From Planctomycetota bacterium (GTDB taxonomy: Bacteria; Planctomycetota; Phycisphaerae; Phycisphaerales; SM1A02), in the NCBI GenBank assembly GCA_016873255.1, contig VGXR01000008.1:1-64000 (forward strand): 64,000 bases of DNA, written 5' to 3'. Of this stretch, positions 42,940 to 51,814 are shown piece by piece. A model generated the notes under the pieces. It did no database searches. It saw only the letters and a list, made by a program, of their open reading frames with translations, and was not told the DNA's origin. How positions within the stretch are numbered: the stretch's first letter is position 1; every line of letters starts with the position of its first letter. Made by a program: the position numbers and the translations under genes.

Positions 42940-43077
42940 GGAGCGGCGGACGATACGCCCGCGCGCATGCCGGTCGGGGCATTCCGGGGAATCCGCCCGG
43001 AATTCGCGCACGCCGCCGCTCTCGCTCGCTACGCTTCTGCCCGCGAACGGGGATCCCCCCCGCGCAGTCCCAGCACC

Positions 43078-44007
43078 ATGCACTCACCTCACCACCACGA
43101 CGACGACCGCCCCGTGGAGGCGCGCGTCAAGCTCATCACCCTCGCCGCCGTGGCCCTGCCGCCGATCGCCCTCGCGGGGGCCATCTGGCTCTCCTGGGGC
43201 ACCGCGTTCCGGACCACCGACCTCGTGCTGCTCCTCGTGGGCTACCCGCTCACGGCGATGGGCATCACCATCGGCTACCACCGCCTCTACACCCACCGCT
43301 CCTTCGAGGCCTCGCCTGCCGTGGCCTGGACGTTCGGCATCCTGGGCTCCATGGCCGTGCAGGGACCGCTTCTCTGGTGGGTCACCACCCACCGCCGGCA
43401 CCACCAGCACTCCGACCGGGTGGAGGACCCGCATTCGCCGCACGCCACGCGCCGCGCGGGCGTGCTCGGCTGGATCTCATCGTTCATGCACGCGCACGTG
43501 GGCTGGCTGTTCTCGCGCGGCTCGCTCGGGAGCACCGCCCGGTACGCGCCAGACGTGGCCTCCGACCCGCGTGCGCAGGCGATCAGCCGATGGTTCCCGC
43601 TCTGGGTGATCCTCGGCTTCGCCGTCCCGGCCGCCATCGGCGGGCTGGTGAGCGGTACCTGGACGGGCGCGCTGCTCGGCTTCCTGTGGGGCGGCATCGT
43701 GCGCATGTTCCTGGTGCACCACATCACGTGGAGCGTGAACTCGGTGTGCCACATCTGGGGCGCCCAGACCTACCGCTCCGGCGACCACAGCCGCAACAAC
43801 CCCGCCATGGGCATCCTGGCGATGGGCGAGGGCTGGCACAACAACCACCACGCGTTCCCCGCGAGCGCGCGGCATGGCCTCGAGTGGTGGCAGTTCGACA
43901 TCAGCTGGGTCGTGATCCGCTCGCTCGCGGCCGTTGGCCTCGTCGATTCGATCCGGCTCCCCGGCGAGCAGCGCCTTCGCGACAAGCGGATCGTGCAAGC
44001 GGCATGA
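43078..44007 (+). CDS. Membrane fatty acyl-CoA/ACP desaturase
   Basis: A 309-residue membrane protein with the three histidine boxes of the delta-9-type desaturases: HRLYTH, HRRHHQHSD and HNNHHAF. Four or so hydrophobic helices surround them (LAAVALPPIALAGAIWLS, VLLLVGYPLTAMGITIGY, WVILGFAVPAAIGGLVSG). The di-iron centre introduces a double bond into acyl chains using oxygen, adjusting membrane fluidity. The His-rich N-terminus (MHSPHHHDDD) is unusual. Its stop overlaps the start of the MATE gene (ATGA). Confidence 0.94.
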   Translation: MHSPHHHDDDRPVEARVKLITLAAVALPPIALAGAIWLSWGTAFRTTDLVLLLVGYPLTAMGITIGYHRLYTHRSFEASPAVAWTFGILGSMAVQGPLLWWVTTHRRHHQHSDRVEDPHSPHATRRAGVLGWISSFMHAHVGWLFSRGSLGSTARYAPDVASDPRAQAISRWFPLWVILGFAVPAAIGGLVSGTWTGALLGFLWGGIVRMFLVHHITWSVNSVCHIWGAQTYRSGDHSRNNPAMGILAMGEGWHNNHHAFPASARHGLEWWQFDISWVVIRSLAAVGLVDSIRLPGEQRLRDKRIVQAA

Positions 44008-45503
44008 GTCCCGCGCCGGGAGCGGACGCGGACCCCGGTCCGCGTCCCGGCGCCCCGGCTCGGTCCTCGGTGCGCGAGGTCTGGGGGTTGGCGTGGCCCA
44101 CGGTGGTCACGATGCTCTCCTACACCGTGATGCAGTTCGTCGATGCGCTCATGGTGGCGCAGGTCGGCGCGGTGGAGGTCGCGGCCCAGGGCAACGGAGG
44201 CGTCTGGGCGTGGGCGGCGGTGATGTCGGTGGTCGGCGTGCTCACGGTGGTGAACACGTTCGTCAGCCAGTCGCTCGGGGCAAGGCGGTCTCACGAGGTG
44301 GCGCGCTACGGCTGGGCCGGCCTCTGGCTCGGCACGGCGTCCTGGGCCCTCCTGCTGGTGCCGTTCGGGCTTGCCATGCCGGCGCTCTTCGGCGCCATGG
44401 GCCACGGCGAGCGCCTCGTCGCCATGGAGACCTCGTACGCGCAGGTGCTCTGCCTCGGCGGCCTCGCGGTCACCGTGGGCAAGGCGATGAGCAACTTCTT
44501 CTTCGGCATCCAGCGCCCGGGCATCATCACGGGCTCCGCGATCGCCGGGAACGCGGTCAACCTCGTCCTCAACTACGCGCTGATCTTCGGTCGCGACGGA
44601 TTGCCCTCGCTGGGGCTGCCCGGAGTGCAGGGCGTCGAGCCGATGGGCGTCACCGGGGCCGCCATCGCCACGGTGATCGGCAGCGCGGTGGAGGCCGCCA
44701 TCCCGCTCTTCGTGTTCCTCGGGCGCGGCATGGATGCCCGCTTCGGCGTGCGCGCGCGCTGGAAGCCGGACCTTGCCGCGCTCCGCGACCTCGTGCGCGT
44801 CGGCTTCCCCGCGGCGCTCCAGCAGGGGAACGAGATCGTCACCTGGGCGATCTTCATGTCGGTGCTCGTCGGCACCTTCGGCGAGGTCTCGCTCGCCGCG
44901 GGCTGGGCGACGCTTCGGTACATGCACGTGTCGTTCATGCCGGCGTTCGGCTTCGGCATCGCCATCACCAGCCTCGTCGGGCGCGCGATCGGCGCCGGCG
45001 ACCCGTCCGCGGCCGCGCGGTTCGCGCGCACCGGCCTGTGGATGACGGCCGGCTACATGACGGCGTGGGGCGCGGTGATGCTGGCGTTCCGCGAGCCGCT
45101 CCTCGGGGTGTTCGCCAACGGCGCGAACACCCCGCCCGACGTGGCGTCCGAGGTGGTCGCGATCGGCTCGCGCCTCATGGTCGCGGCCGCGGTGTTCCAG
45201 GTGTTCGACGCGGTGGGCATCGTGTTCGCCTGCGCGCTTCGCGGTGCGGGCGACACCCTCTGGCCGGGCGTGCTCACCGTCGTCCTCAGCTGGTCGCTGA
45301 TCGTGGGCGGCGGCGTCGCGCTCGTGCGGCTTGCGCCGGGCCTCGGTGCGCTTGGCCCATGGATCGCGGCCAGCGCATACATCGTGGCCCTCGGCATCGC
45401 GCTGGCCTGGCGATGGCGCCGCGGCGCGTGGCGCTCGATCCGTCTCCTTGAGACACCCGCCGAGGAAGCCGCTCGCGAGGCGGAAGCCGGGATTCCAGGC
45501 TGA
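44004..45503 (+). CDS. MATE-family efflux transporter
   Basis: A 499-residue inner-membrane protein with about 12 helices in two related halves (VWGLAWPTVVTMLSYTVMQF, then LVRVGFPAALQQGNEIVTWA). The typical MATE segments GGVWAWAAVMSVVGVLTVVN and LRYMHVSFMPAFGFGIAITS are present. MATE proteins export cationic drugs or metabolites by H+ or Na+ antiport. Translational coupling to the desaturase gene is indicated by the 4-nt overlap. Substrate not predictable. Confidence 0.92.
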   Translation: MSPAPGADADPGPRPGAPARSSVREVWGLAWPTVVTMLSYTVMQFVDALMVAQVGAVEVAAQGNGGVWAWAAVMSVVGVLTVVNTFVSQSLGARRSHEVARYGWAGLWLGTASWALLLVPFGLAMPALFGAMGHGERLVAMETSYAQVLCLGGLAVTVGKAMSNFFFGIQRPGIITGSAIAGNAVNLVLNYALIFGRDGLPSLGLPGVQGVEPMGVTGAAIATVIGSAVEAAIPLFVFLGRGMDARFGVRARWKPDLAALRDLVRVGFPAALQQGNEIVTWAIFMSVLVGTFGEVSLAAGWATLRYMHVSFMPAFGFGIAITSLVGRAIGAGDPSAAARFARTGLWMTAGYMTAWGAVMLAFREPLLGVFANGANTPPDVASEVVAIGSRLMVAAAVFQVFDAVGIVFACALRGAGDTLWPGVLTVVLSWSLIVGGGVALVRLAPGLGALGPWIAASAYIVALGIALAWRWRRGAWRSIRLLETPAEEAAREAEAGIPG

Positions 45504-45601
45504 TAACGGCAACTCGGACCGGGGTGCGCGGGCCCGTGGGTACACTTCCCGATCTTGCCCCCGCTCGTCCGCGCGGCGCAGACCTAGGAGCCTCTCGAGC
45601 A

Positions 45602-46534
45602 ATGCCCACCACCGGCCTGGACACCGTCATCGGCGCCAACACCACCGCGAGCGACCCGCAGGGCGCGGCCAACCACTTCGCCAAGGGGCTCGAGTGCGAG
45701 AAGGCGGGCGACCGGCTGGGCGCCATCGCCCATTACCGCCAGGCCGTCGACCGCGACCCGAAGGCGAGCCACTCGTTCCGCCTCGCCTTCATGCTCGACC
45801 TCGTCGGCGAGGAGGACGAGGCCATGGAGCTCTACCTGCGCCTGGTGCAGCTGCCGGAACCCCACGTCAACGCCCTCATCAACCTCGCGGTGCTGCACGA
45901 GGACCGCGGCGAGATGCACGAGGCCGAGCGCTGCCTGCGCAAGGTCCTCGAGGCGAAGCCCAACCACGCGCGCGCGCGCCTCTTCATGCGCGACGTCTCG
46001 GCCAGCAAGGAAGCGCTCTACGACGAGGGCGACCAGCGCGACGAGGCGAAGCGCAAGGCCGAGCTCGACACCCCGGTGACCGACTTCGAGCTGAGCGTCC
46101 GCAGCCGCAACTGCCTCAAGAAGATGAACATCCGCACGCTCCGCGACCTGCTGATGATCACCAAGGCGGAGCTCCTCAGCTACAAGAACTTCGGCGAGAC
46201 CAGCCTCAGCGAGATCGAGACCATGCTCGCCCAGCGCGGCCTGCGCCTCGGCGAGGGCCTCGACCAGGGCTACGTGGCCCGCGCCGCCAAGGAGTACATC
46301 GACCAGCTCGCGCAGCGGGTCGATGCGGGCGTGCTGAGCCGCCCCGTGTCCGCGATGGAGCTGTCGGTGCGTGCCCGCCGCGCGCTGCAGCTGCTTGCGG
46401 TGCAGACCATCGGCGAGCTGGCCGCGCGCACCGAGGCCGAGCTGATGGGTGTCAAGAACTTCGGGCAGAACTCGCTGGAAGAGATCAAGCGCAAGCTGGC
46501 CGACATGGGCCTGGGCCTGCGCGAGCTCGAGTGA
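45602..46534 (+). CDS. TPR protein with two RNA polymerase alpha C-terminal domains
   Basis: A 310-residue soluble protein. Residues about 21-125 are TPR-like helices (ANHFAKGLECEKAGDRLGAI, ALINLAVLHEDRGEMHEAER). Two alpha-CTD copies follow: about 159-215 (DFELSVRSRNCLKKMNIRTL, YKNFGETSLSEIETML) and about 250-308 (AMELSVRARRALQLLAVQTI, VKNFGQNSLEEIKRKL). The alpha-CTD helix-hairpin-helix binds UP-element DNA and activators in RNA polymerase. Here it is detached from any polymerase core domain. A ribosome site (aggag) and TACACT (45541-45546) precede it. Probably a DNA- or RNAP-associated factor. Function unknown. Confidence 0.9.
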   Translation: MPTTGLDTVIGANTTASDPQGAANHFAKGLECEKAGDRLGAIAHYRQAVDRDPKASHSFRLAFMLDLVGEEDEAMELYLRLVQLPEPHVNALINLAVLHEDRGEMHEAERCLRKVLEAKPNHARARLFMRDVSASKEALYDEGDQRDEAKRKAELDTPVTDFELSVRSRNCLKKMNIRTLRDLLMITKAELLSYKNFGETSLSEIETMLAQRGLRLGEGLDQGYVARAAKEYIDQLAQRVDAGVLSRPVSAMELSVRARRALQLLAVQTIGELAARTEAELMGVKNFGQNSLEEIKRKLADMGLGLRELE

Positions 46535-46621
46535 CCGCGCGCCGCCCGCGGGCGTGCCCCGGGCCGGCGACGGAACGCGCGCAGGCGTAATTTCCCGCAG
46601 GATGCGGGATCGGGTCGATCC

Positions 46622-48235
46622 ATGGACGGAATGGCTTCGCTCCTCAGGAACCCCCGGATCGGCGCGCTCGCCACGAGCGCGGTGTGGGCCTCGCTCGGCG
46701 CCGCGCTGGTGATCCATGGCTGCGCCCCCTCCGCCAGCCGCCCCGACCCTGCTGCGCGGCGCTCGATGCCCCCGGTGTCCCGGGCCGCGGAGCCCGGGCC
46801 GCAGGGCCCCGCGCCCGCGCCGCCAGCGGTGCCTGCCGCAGCGCCCACGCCCGAGCCGCCCAAGCCCGCCTACGCCGACCGTCCCGCGGTACCCGCGGCG
46901 GAACCCGAGGTCCGCGTCCGAATCGCATCGCTGCGGGCCGCTGCTCCGGCCGTGAAGCTCGGCAATCCGTCCGGCCGGCTGTCGATGCGCGCCGGCTCGC
47001 TTCCGCCGCGCGAGGTCCGCGCGCCCGTCGTCGTGCGCCAGGGCGCCGACGGCTGGACCGTGACCGAGGGCAGCGGGCGGCGCACCTCCACGCTCACCGT
47101 GCGGGCGGCCGGGCCGATCGAGTTCCACCCTCCTGCCGGCAACTCGGGCGTGGTCTCCTTCGACCGAGTGGACTGGCCGGGTCCCGTTCGGGTGGTGCCC
47201 GTCGACGATGCCCCGGGCGCGCTCGACCTCGTGGTGGACATCCCGATGGAGCGCTACCTGCCGGGCGTGGTGGCGAAGGAGATGTACCCCAAGTGGCGCC
47301 CCGAGGCCTACCGCGCGCAGGCCATCGCCGCGCGCAGCTTCGCCATCTGCGAGCATGCGCAATGGTCGGCGGTCCGCCACTACGACCTCGTCGCAGGCGA
47401 GGCAAGCCAGGCCTGGGCGGGCGAGTGCAAGGATCCCGTGATCCTCGGTGCGGTGAAGGCGACGCGCGGCATGGTGCTTGCGTTCGACGGACGCGTGGTG
47501 CCGGCGTATTACTCGAGCTGCTGCGGCGGCATCCCTGCCAATGCCGCCGAGGCGCTGACCCGCAACCCGTTCCATGCGATCGCGCCGCTTGCCGCGGGCG
47601 CATCGCCGCGCGCGCGTGCCGCCTGCTGCGCCGCGTCGCCGCGCTACGACTGGTCGCAGTCGCTTGCGGTGTCCGCCATCTGCAGCCAGCTTCGGACGTG
47701 GTCGGCCGACCAGCTGGCCGCCCGCGACGAGCGCATCGAGCGCACGAGCCCGGCCGCGCCGCTGGCCGCGCGCGTCGCGCTCGACGGCGCGGCCCCGGCC
47801 CCCGCGCCCCCCGTTGCGGTGCGCGCGCCGGAGCCTGCGGTGGCCGAGATCGCCACCGATGCGCCGCTCGAGCGCCTCGCATCGATCCAGGGCATCCGGT
47901 CGGTGGAGGTCATCGACGCGAACGCCGCGGGCCGCGCAACGCGTGTCCGCCTGGTCGACTCCTCGGGTCAGCCGCTCGAGATGCGCGCCGAGGACTTCCG
48001 CCGCGCCGTGAACTATGCGCGTCCGGGTTCGGCTCGGCCGAAGGAGACGCTCCCGAGCAGCAACCTGCGCTCCGCCGCGCCTGCGGGCGCACGGATCGAG
48101 TTCACGGGCAGCGGTTTCGGGCACGGCGTCGGCATGTGCCAGTTCGGGGCGCAGTCGGCGGCCGAGCGCGGCGACGGGTTCGCGCAGATCCTGGCGCGCT
48201 ACTATCCGGGCGCGCAGGTCGTGGAGGCCTACTGA
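46622..48235 (+). CDS. SpoIID/LytB-domain protein
   Basis: A 537-residue protein. The N-terminus has a hydrophobic segment with a possible lipobox (GAALVIHGCAPS), then a Pro/Ala-rich linker. The SpoIID domain begins around residue 205 with VVDIPMERYLPGVVAKEMY (catalytic Glu) and EAYRAQAIAARSFA, continues through VVPAYYSSCCGG, and ends in GSGFGHGVGMCQFGAQ. SpoIID of Bacillus is a lytic transglycosylase acting on denuded peptidoglycan. Here it is a probable cell-wall or division-associated enzyme. A long insert (about 320-440) splits the domain. Confidence 0.88.
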   Translation: MDGMASLLRNPRIGALATSAVWASLGAALVIHGCAPSASRPDPAARRSMPPVSRAAEPGPQGPAPAPPAVPAAAPTPEPPKPAYADRPAVPAAEPEVRVRIASLRAAAPAVKLGNPSGRLSMRAGSLPPREVRAPVVVRQGADGWTVTEGSGRRTSTLTVRAAGPIEFHPPAGNSGVVSFDRVDWPGPVRVVPVDDAPGALDLVVDIPMERYLPGVVAKEMYPKWRPEAYRAQAIAARSFAICEHAQWSAVRHYDLVAGEASQAWAGECKDPVILGAVKATRGMVLAFDGRVVPAYYSSCCGGIPANAAEALTRNPFHAIAPLAAGASPRARAACCAASPRYDWSQSLAVSAICSQLRTWSADQLAARDERIERTSPAAPLAARVALDGAAPAPAPPVAVRAPEPAVAEIATDAPLERLASIQGIRSVEVIDANAAGRATRVRLVDSSGQPLEMRAEDFRRAVNYARPGSARPKETLPSSNLRSAAPAGARIEFTGSGFGHGVGMCQFGAQSAAERGDGFAQILARYYPGAQVVEAY

Positions 48236-48257
48236 CCACGGCCGCCGCGCGCCACGC

Positions 48258-48878
48258 ATGTTCACAGGCATCATCGAGCACCAGGGCCGCGTCGCGGCGC
48301 TCCGCCCGGAGCCGTGGGGGGCGCGCCTCGAGGTCGACCCGTGCGGATGGGCGCACGTGCCCGGCGACGGGGATTCCGTGGCCGTGAACGGATGCTGCCT
48401 CACCGTGGTGGGCTCGCCCGGTGCGGGAGGCACGCTTCGCTTCGACGTGGTGCCGCAGACGCTGTCGCTCACCACCGTCGGGTCGCTGCGCGCGGGCGAC
48501 GCCGTGAACCTCGAGCACGCGGCCACGCCTGCCACGCTCCTCGGCGGCCACCTCGTGCAGGGGCACGTGGACGGCATGGGCGAGGTGCTGTCCGTGTCGA
48601 CGGCCGGCGGCGAGTGGCGGACCCGCATCGCGGCGCCCGCATCGGTCGCGCCCTACCTCCTCGAGCGAGGCAGCGTGGCGGTGGACGGCGTGAGCCTCAC
48701 GCTCGCGGCCGTGGGCGACGGATGGTTCGAGGTGGCGCTCATTCCCGCGACCCTGGCCAAGACCACGCTCCGCGACCGCGGCGCCGGCTGCCGCGTCAAC
48801 CTCGAGGCCGATCACCTGGCGAAGATGGTGGCGGAGCAGGTTCGCCGAGCGATGGCGGCGGCCGCGACACGCCCATGA
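48258..48878 (+). CDS. ribE: Riboflavin synthase alpha subunit
   Basis: A 206-residue enzyme with two lumazine-binding repeats. The first starts MFTGIIEHQGRV and has DSVAVNGCCLTVV; the second has HLVQGHVDGMGEV and GSVAVDGVSLTLA. It dismutates two 6,7-dimethyl-8-ribityllumazine molecules to riboflavin. The usual length is 195-215. Its last 83 bases overlap, on the opposite strand, the 3' end of the GIDE-LemA gene. Confidence 0.95.
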   Translation: MFTGIIEHQGRVAALRPEPWGARLEVDPCGWAHVPGDGDSVAVNGCCLTVVGSPGAGGTLRFDVVPQTLSLTTVGSLRAGDAVNLEHAATPATLLGGHLVQGHVDGMGEVLSVSTAGGEWRTRIAAPASVAPYLLERGSVAVDGVSLTLAAVGDGWFEVALIPATLAKTTLRDRGAGCRVNLEADHLAKMVAEQVRRAMAAAATRP

Positions 48879-50088
48879 GCCGTGCGATGGCCCCCTCGGG
48901 GAAGGTCGAGAGGCGCTCGAGCAGCGCCTTGCGGCTCTCGACCTCGAAGTGGCGCGACTGCGCCACGGACGACTCGGTGTCGGTCAGCTGCCGCTGCAGC
49001 GCGAGGAACGCGCCGTCGGCCTGCAGCTGGGGATAGCGCTCAACGAGGATCCGCAGGATTCCCGCGGACGCCGCACCCGCACGCAGCTCCGCCACCGCCC
49101 GCTGCACCGATGACTCGTGGACCGCGGTGGCGCGGGTGACCGTGACCAGGTTCGGGATGAGGTCGGCACGGCGCTTGAGCTGCACGTCGACGAGCGACGC
49201 GGCCCGCTCCCACCGCGTGCGGACGCGGACGGCGCCGTTGCGGATCACCACCGCCCAGAGCGCGCCCACGGTGGCGCACCATGCAAGCAGCCCGAGGCCC
49301 GCGGCCACGGCCAGCACCGCCTCGCGAGGCGCGGGCCCGACCACGGCGCCGACCGGGCGCGCCACGCCGATCCCCGCGCCGGCGGCGGCCACGGCGCCGA
49401 ACACCAGGCCCAGCACCGCGAGCGTCCGGGCGTTGCGCGAGTGGGTCGCCTCGCCCGCCAGCGAGATCATGAAGACGCCTTCGTCGCCGCCGGCCCCGAT
49501 CTCGAGCCGGTCACCCGACTGCGAGGGTCGCGCGTTTCCCATCACCCACGCCTGGCTGCCGACCGGCACCCCGGCCTCGTGGAACGTGCGGACGCCGGTG
49601 CTCCCGCGCACGACGATGCCCGGTGCCTTGGTCGAGTACAGCGCATCGCCGCGCCGCGCCTGGCTGGAGAAGGTGGTGACGGTGGTCCACGAGGCGCCCT
49701 GCGTCCGGACGATGAGTGCGCCCGTGGCATCGCGCAGGCGAAGGTCCACGGTGGCTCCGCCCGATGCCACGGTGTCGCTGCCGTGGCGCACGCGGGTGCG
49801 CGTCCGTCCCTTGGAGTCGCGGTACGTCTCGGTCCGCCGCCAGTGCTCGCGCACGGTCCACCCGTGGTGCACGCACGGGATGCCGCTCAGGCCTCCGAGC
49901 GGCGGATCGTCGTGCTCGATGCGCCCGGCGGTCTCCACCAGGCCGACGAACACGCCGTTGACGGGCGTGCACGGCACGTCGCGCATGAGCCGGGCGAAGC
50001 GCGTGCGGTTCCACCAGAGCCACAGGAGGAGGAGCGCGGGAATTGCCGCGAGCAGCGCCTCCGGTCCCGGAAGTCCGCCGTCGGTCAC
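48796..50088 (-). CDS. GIDE-domain and LemA-domain fusion protein
   Basis: A 430-residue protein with a GTG start overlapping the preceding stop (GTGA). Residues 1-25 form a membrane helix. About 35-200 match the GIDE domain (DVPCTPVNGVFVGLVETAG, GGLSGIPCVHHGWTVREHW), found in bacterial homologues of the mitochondrial ubiquitin-ligase MUL1 but here without a RING finger. Two helices follow (about 220-285). The C-terminal part is a LemA domain (WERAASLVDVQLKRRADLIP, ILVERYPQLQADGAFLAL). Both domains occur in envelope-stress proteins of unclear role. The 3' end overlaps convergent ribE by 83 bp. Confidence 0.82.
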   Translation of the reverse strand: MTDGGLPGPEALLAAIPALLLLWLWWNRTRFARLMRDVPCTPVNGVFVGLVETAGRIEHDDPPLGGLSGIPCVHHGWTVREHWRRTETYRDSKGRTRTRVRHGSDTVASGGATVDLRLRDATGALIVRTQGASWTTVTTFSSQARRGDALYSTKAPGIVVRGSTGVRTFHEAGVPVGSQAWVMGNARPSQSGDRLEIGAGGDEGVFMISLAGEATHSRNARTLAVLGLVFGAVAAAGAGIGVARPVGAVVGPAPREAVLAVAAGLGLLAWCATVGALWAVVIRNGAVRVRTRWERAASLVDVQLKRRADLIPNLVTVTRATAVHESSVQRAVAELRAGAASAGILRILVERYPQLQADGAFLALQRQLTDTESSVAQSRHFEVESRKALLERLSTFPEGAIARLMGVSRPPPSLGEPAPPPSSPGDRPRG

Positions 50089-51317
50089 GGGGCGGTCCGC
50101 TCCACGACCAGCAGCGTGATGTCGTCGGCCTGGTGCACGGATCCGAACTGCATGTCGACGCGCCGGCTCACCTGCTGCACGAGGCTGGAGGCGTCGGGTG
50201 CCGCGCGCACGGCGGCGAACTCGTCGAGGTACCGCTTCGACGGAAGGCGTGCCTGCCGCGTGCCGGTCGGGTCGCCCGGGAATGCCTGCTCGAATCCATC
50301 GGAGTGGATGAGCAGCCGGTCGCCCGGGAGGAGCGTGAACTCGACGTCGGGGTAGTCCTCGCCCTCGAAGACTCCGAGCAGCCCGCCCCCGCAGTCGACG
50401 GGCTCGAGCGCGCCGCCCGCGCGGAGCACCACCGCCGGCGGATGCCCGGCGCTGGCAAGCCGGCACGCGCCGCTCTCGGTGTCCACGACGCAGTACACCG
50501 CCGTCGCGAAGCGCGTGGTGCGCCCCTGGTGGGCGAGCATGTCGGAGTTGATGCGCGCGAGCGCCTCGCCCGGCGGGATGAGCCGGTAGGTGCCGTGGCC
50601 CACGTCCTTGGTGGGCAGCCCGCGGCAGATCACCATGGTGAGGAGCGCGGCCGGCACCCCGTGGCCCACGGCGTCGGCGAGGAACACGCCGATGTGGCGC
50701 TCGTCGAGGCGCACCACGTCGTAGACATCGCCCGAGACGTAGCTCGCGGGCCGACAGAACGCGTCCACGCGAACCGATCCGAGCGCCGGGAACGCGCGCG
50801 GGAGGAACTCGCGCTGCACCTGCGCAGCAAGCTGAAGCTCCTCCTGCATCCGCGCGATCTCGCCGCGCAGGCCGCCCGTGAACCGCGAGGCGATGGCAAG
50901 CTCGCGCGTGAGGCGTTCCACCTCGGGCTGCCGCAGCAGCATCCCCCGCAGGAGCGCGGCAATGCGTGCCGGGTCGTCGCCTGCGCCCTCGACGGGCGTC
51001 GTCGCTGCCGCGGCCCGCGCCGCGGCGGCGTCGTCCACCAGGGTCAGCACGCCCGTGCGCGACTCCTCGGCCGCGTCGAGCAGCGCCGAGAGGCCCTCGG
51101 CGACGTCGGCTCCGTGCAGGAGGAGCACCACGGCGGTGGCGCCCTCCGCGGCGGCCGCACCCTCCGACACGGCGTGGACCCGCGCGGTCGTGCCGCTTCC
51201 CACGAGCGCTGGAAACGCATCGGCGAGCTGGTGCGCGCGGGCGGCGAACGCGGGCGTCGCCGTCACCGAGATCACCGCGGGGGAGGGGCCGGGGCGGCCC
51301 CGCGCCGATCGGGTCAT
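50085..51317 (-). CDS. SpoIIE/RsbU-type PP2C phosphatase
   Basis: A 410-residue protein. Residues 1 to about 130 form a receiver-like or sensor region without a clear match, and about 140-170 a coiled-coil linker (GEIARMQEELQLAAQVQREF). The PPM phosphatase domain has its metal-binding Asp in YVSGDVYDVV, ADAVGHGVPAALL, IHSDGFEQA and DDITLLVVE. Such phosphatases dephosphorylate anti-sigma-antagonist proteins in partner-switching pathways. No kinase or antagonist gene is adjacent. It overlaps neighbours on both sides (ATGA, GTGA). Confidence 0.9.
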   Translation of the reverse strand: MTRSARGRPGPSPAVISVTATPAFAARAHQLADAFPALVGSGTTARVHAVSEGAAAAEGATAVVLLLHGADVAEGLSALLDAAEESRTGVLTLVDDAAAARAAAATTPVEGAGDDPARIAALLRGMLLRQPEVERLTRELAIASRFTGGLRGEIARMQEELQLAAQVQREFLPRAFPALGSVRVDAFCRPASYVSGDVYDVVRLDERHIGVFLADAVGHGVPAALLTMVICRGLPTKDVGHGTYRLIPPGEALARINSDMLAHQGRTTRFATAVYCVVDTESGACRLASAGHPPAVVLRAGGALEPVDCGGGLLGVFEGEDYPDVEFTLLPGDRLLIHSDGFEQAFPGDPTGTRQARLPSKRYLDEFAAVRAAPDASSLVQQVSRRVDMQFGSVHQADDITLLVVERTAP

Positions 51318-51814
51318 CGGAGCGCCGCCTTCAGCGCCGCGGTGTCCAGCGTGACCTTCTGCGATGTCCGCAGCCCAAGCTCCGCCGCACGGCCTGCGCG
51401 CAGCTCGATGGCGTATTGCGCCGGCAGCACGCTCGAGTAGCGGGGGAGCCGGGCCTCGTACGCGCCCTTCGGCTCGCCCTGGCGCTGCGGGGCCTCCTTG
51501 CGCATGGTGTGGATGGCCGTGACGTACCCGAGCGGGTCGAGGTAGACGATGTCCATGTCGACGATGCAGTCGACCATCCAGAACCCGCGCATCCGCGCGT
51601 CAGGGAACACGAACACCATGCCGCCGTCGTCGGCGATCGCGGGAACGCCGCTCAGCCCGCGCGTGCGGGTGGCATCGCTCGCGCTCACCGTCAGCGTGAA
51701 CGGCTTGCCGCCGATGGTGGTGGACCAGGCACCGCCGTCGGTGGTGCCGGCCGGGTCGCAGGCCACGCAGACGATCGCGACGGGGATTGCGGCGGTCAGG
51801 AATCGTGGAGCCAT
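51314..51814 (-). CDS. DUF192-family lipoprotein
   Basis: A 166-residue protein with a lipobox near residue 19 (AIVCVACDPAG). The DUF192 core includes TRTRGLSGVPAIADDGGMVF, GFWMVDCIVDMDIVYLD and YAIELRAGRAAELGL. The family is small, exported and of unknown function. The gene overlaps gluQ by 19 nt and the SpoIIE gene by 4 nt, so all are probably co-transcribed. Confidence 0.88.
   Translation of the reverse strand: MAPRFLTAAIPVAIVCVACDPAGTTDGGAWSTTIGGKPFTLTVSASDATRTRGLSGVPAIADDGGMVFVFPDARMRGFWMVDCIVDMDIVYLDPLGYVTAIHTMRKEAPQRQGEPKGAYEARLPRYSSVLPAQYAIELRAGRAAELGLRTSQKVTLDTAALKAALR

Noticed and set aside
48258-48878. FMN riboswitch before ribE
   Set aside because: Only 22 bp separate ribE from the SpoIID gene, so there is no room for the aptamer.
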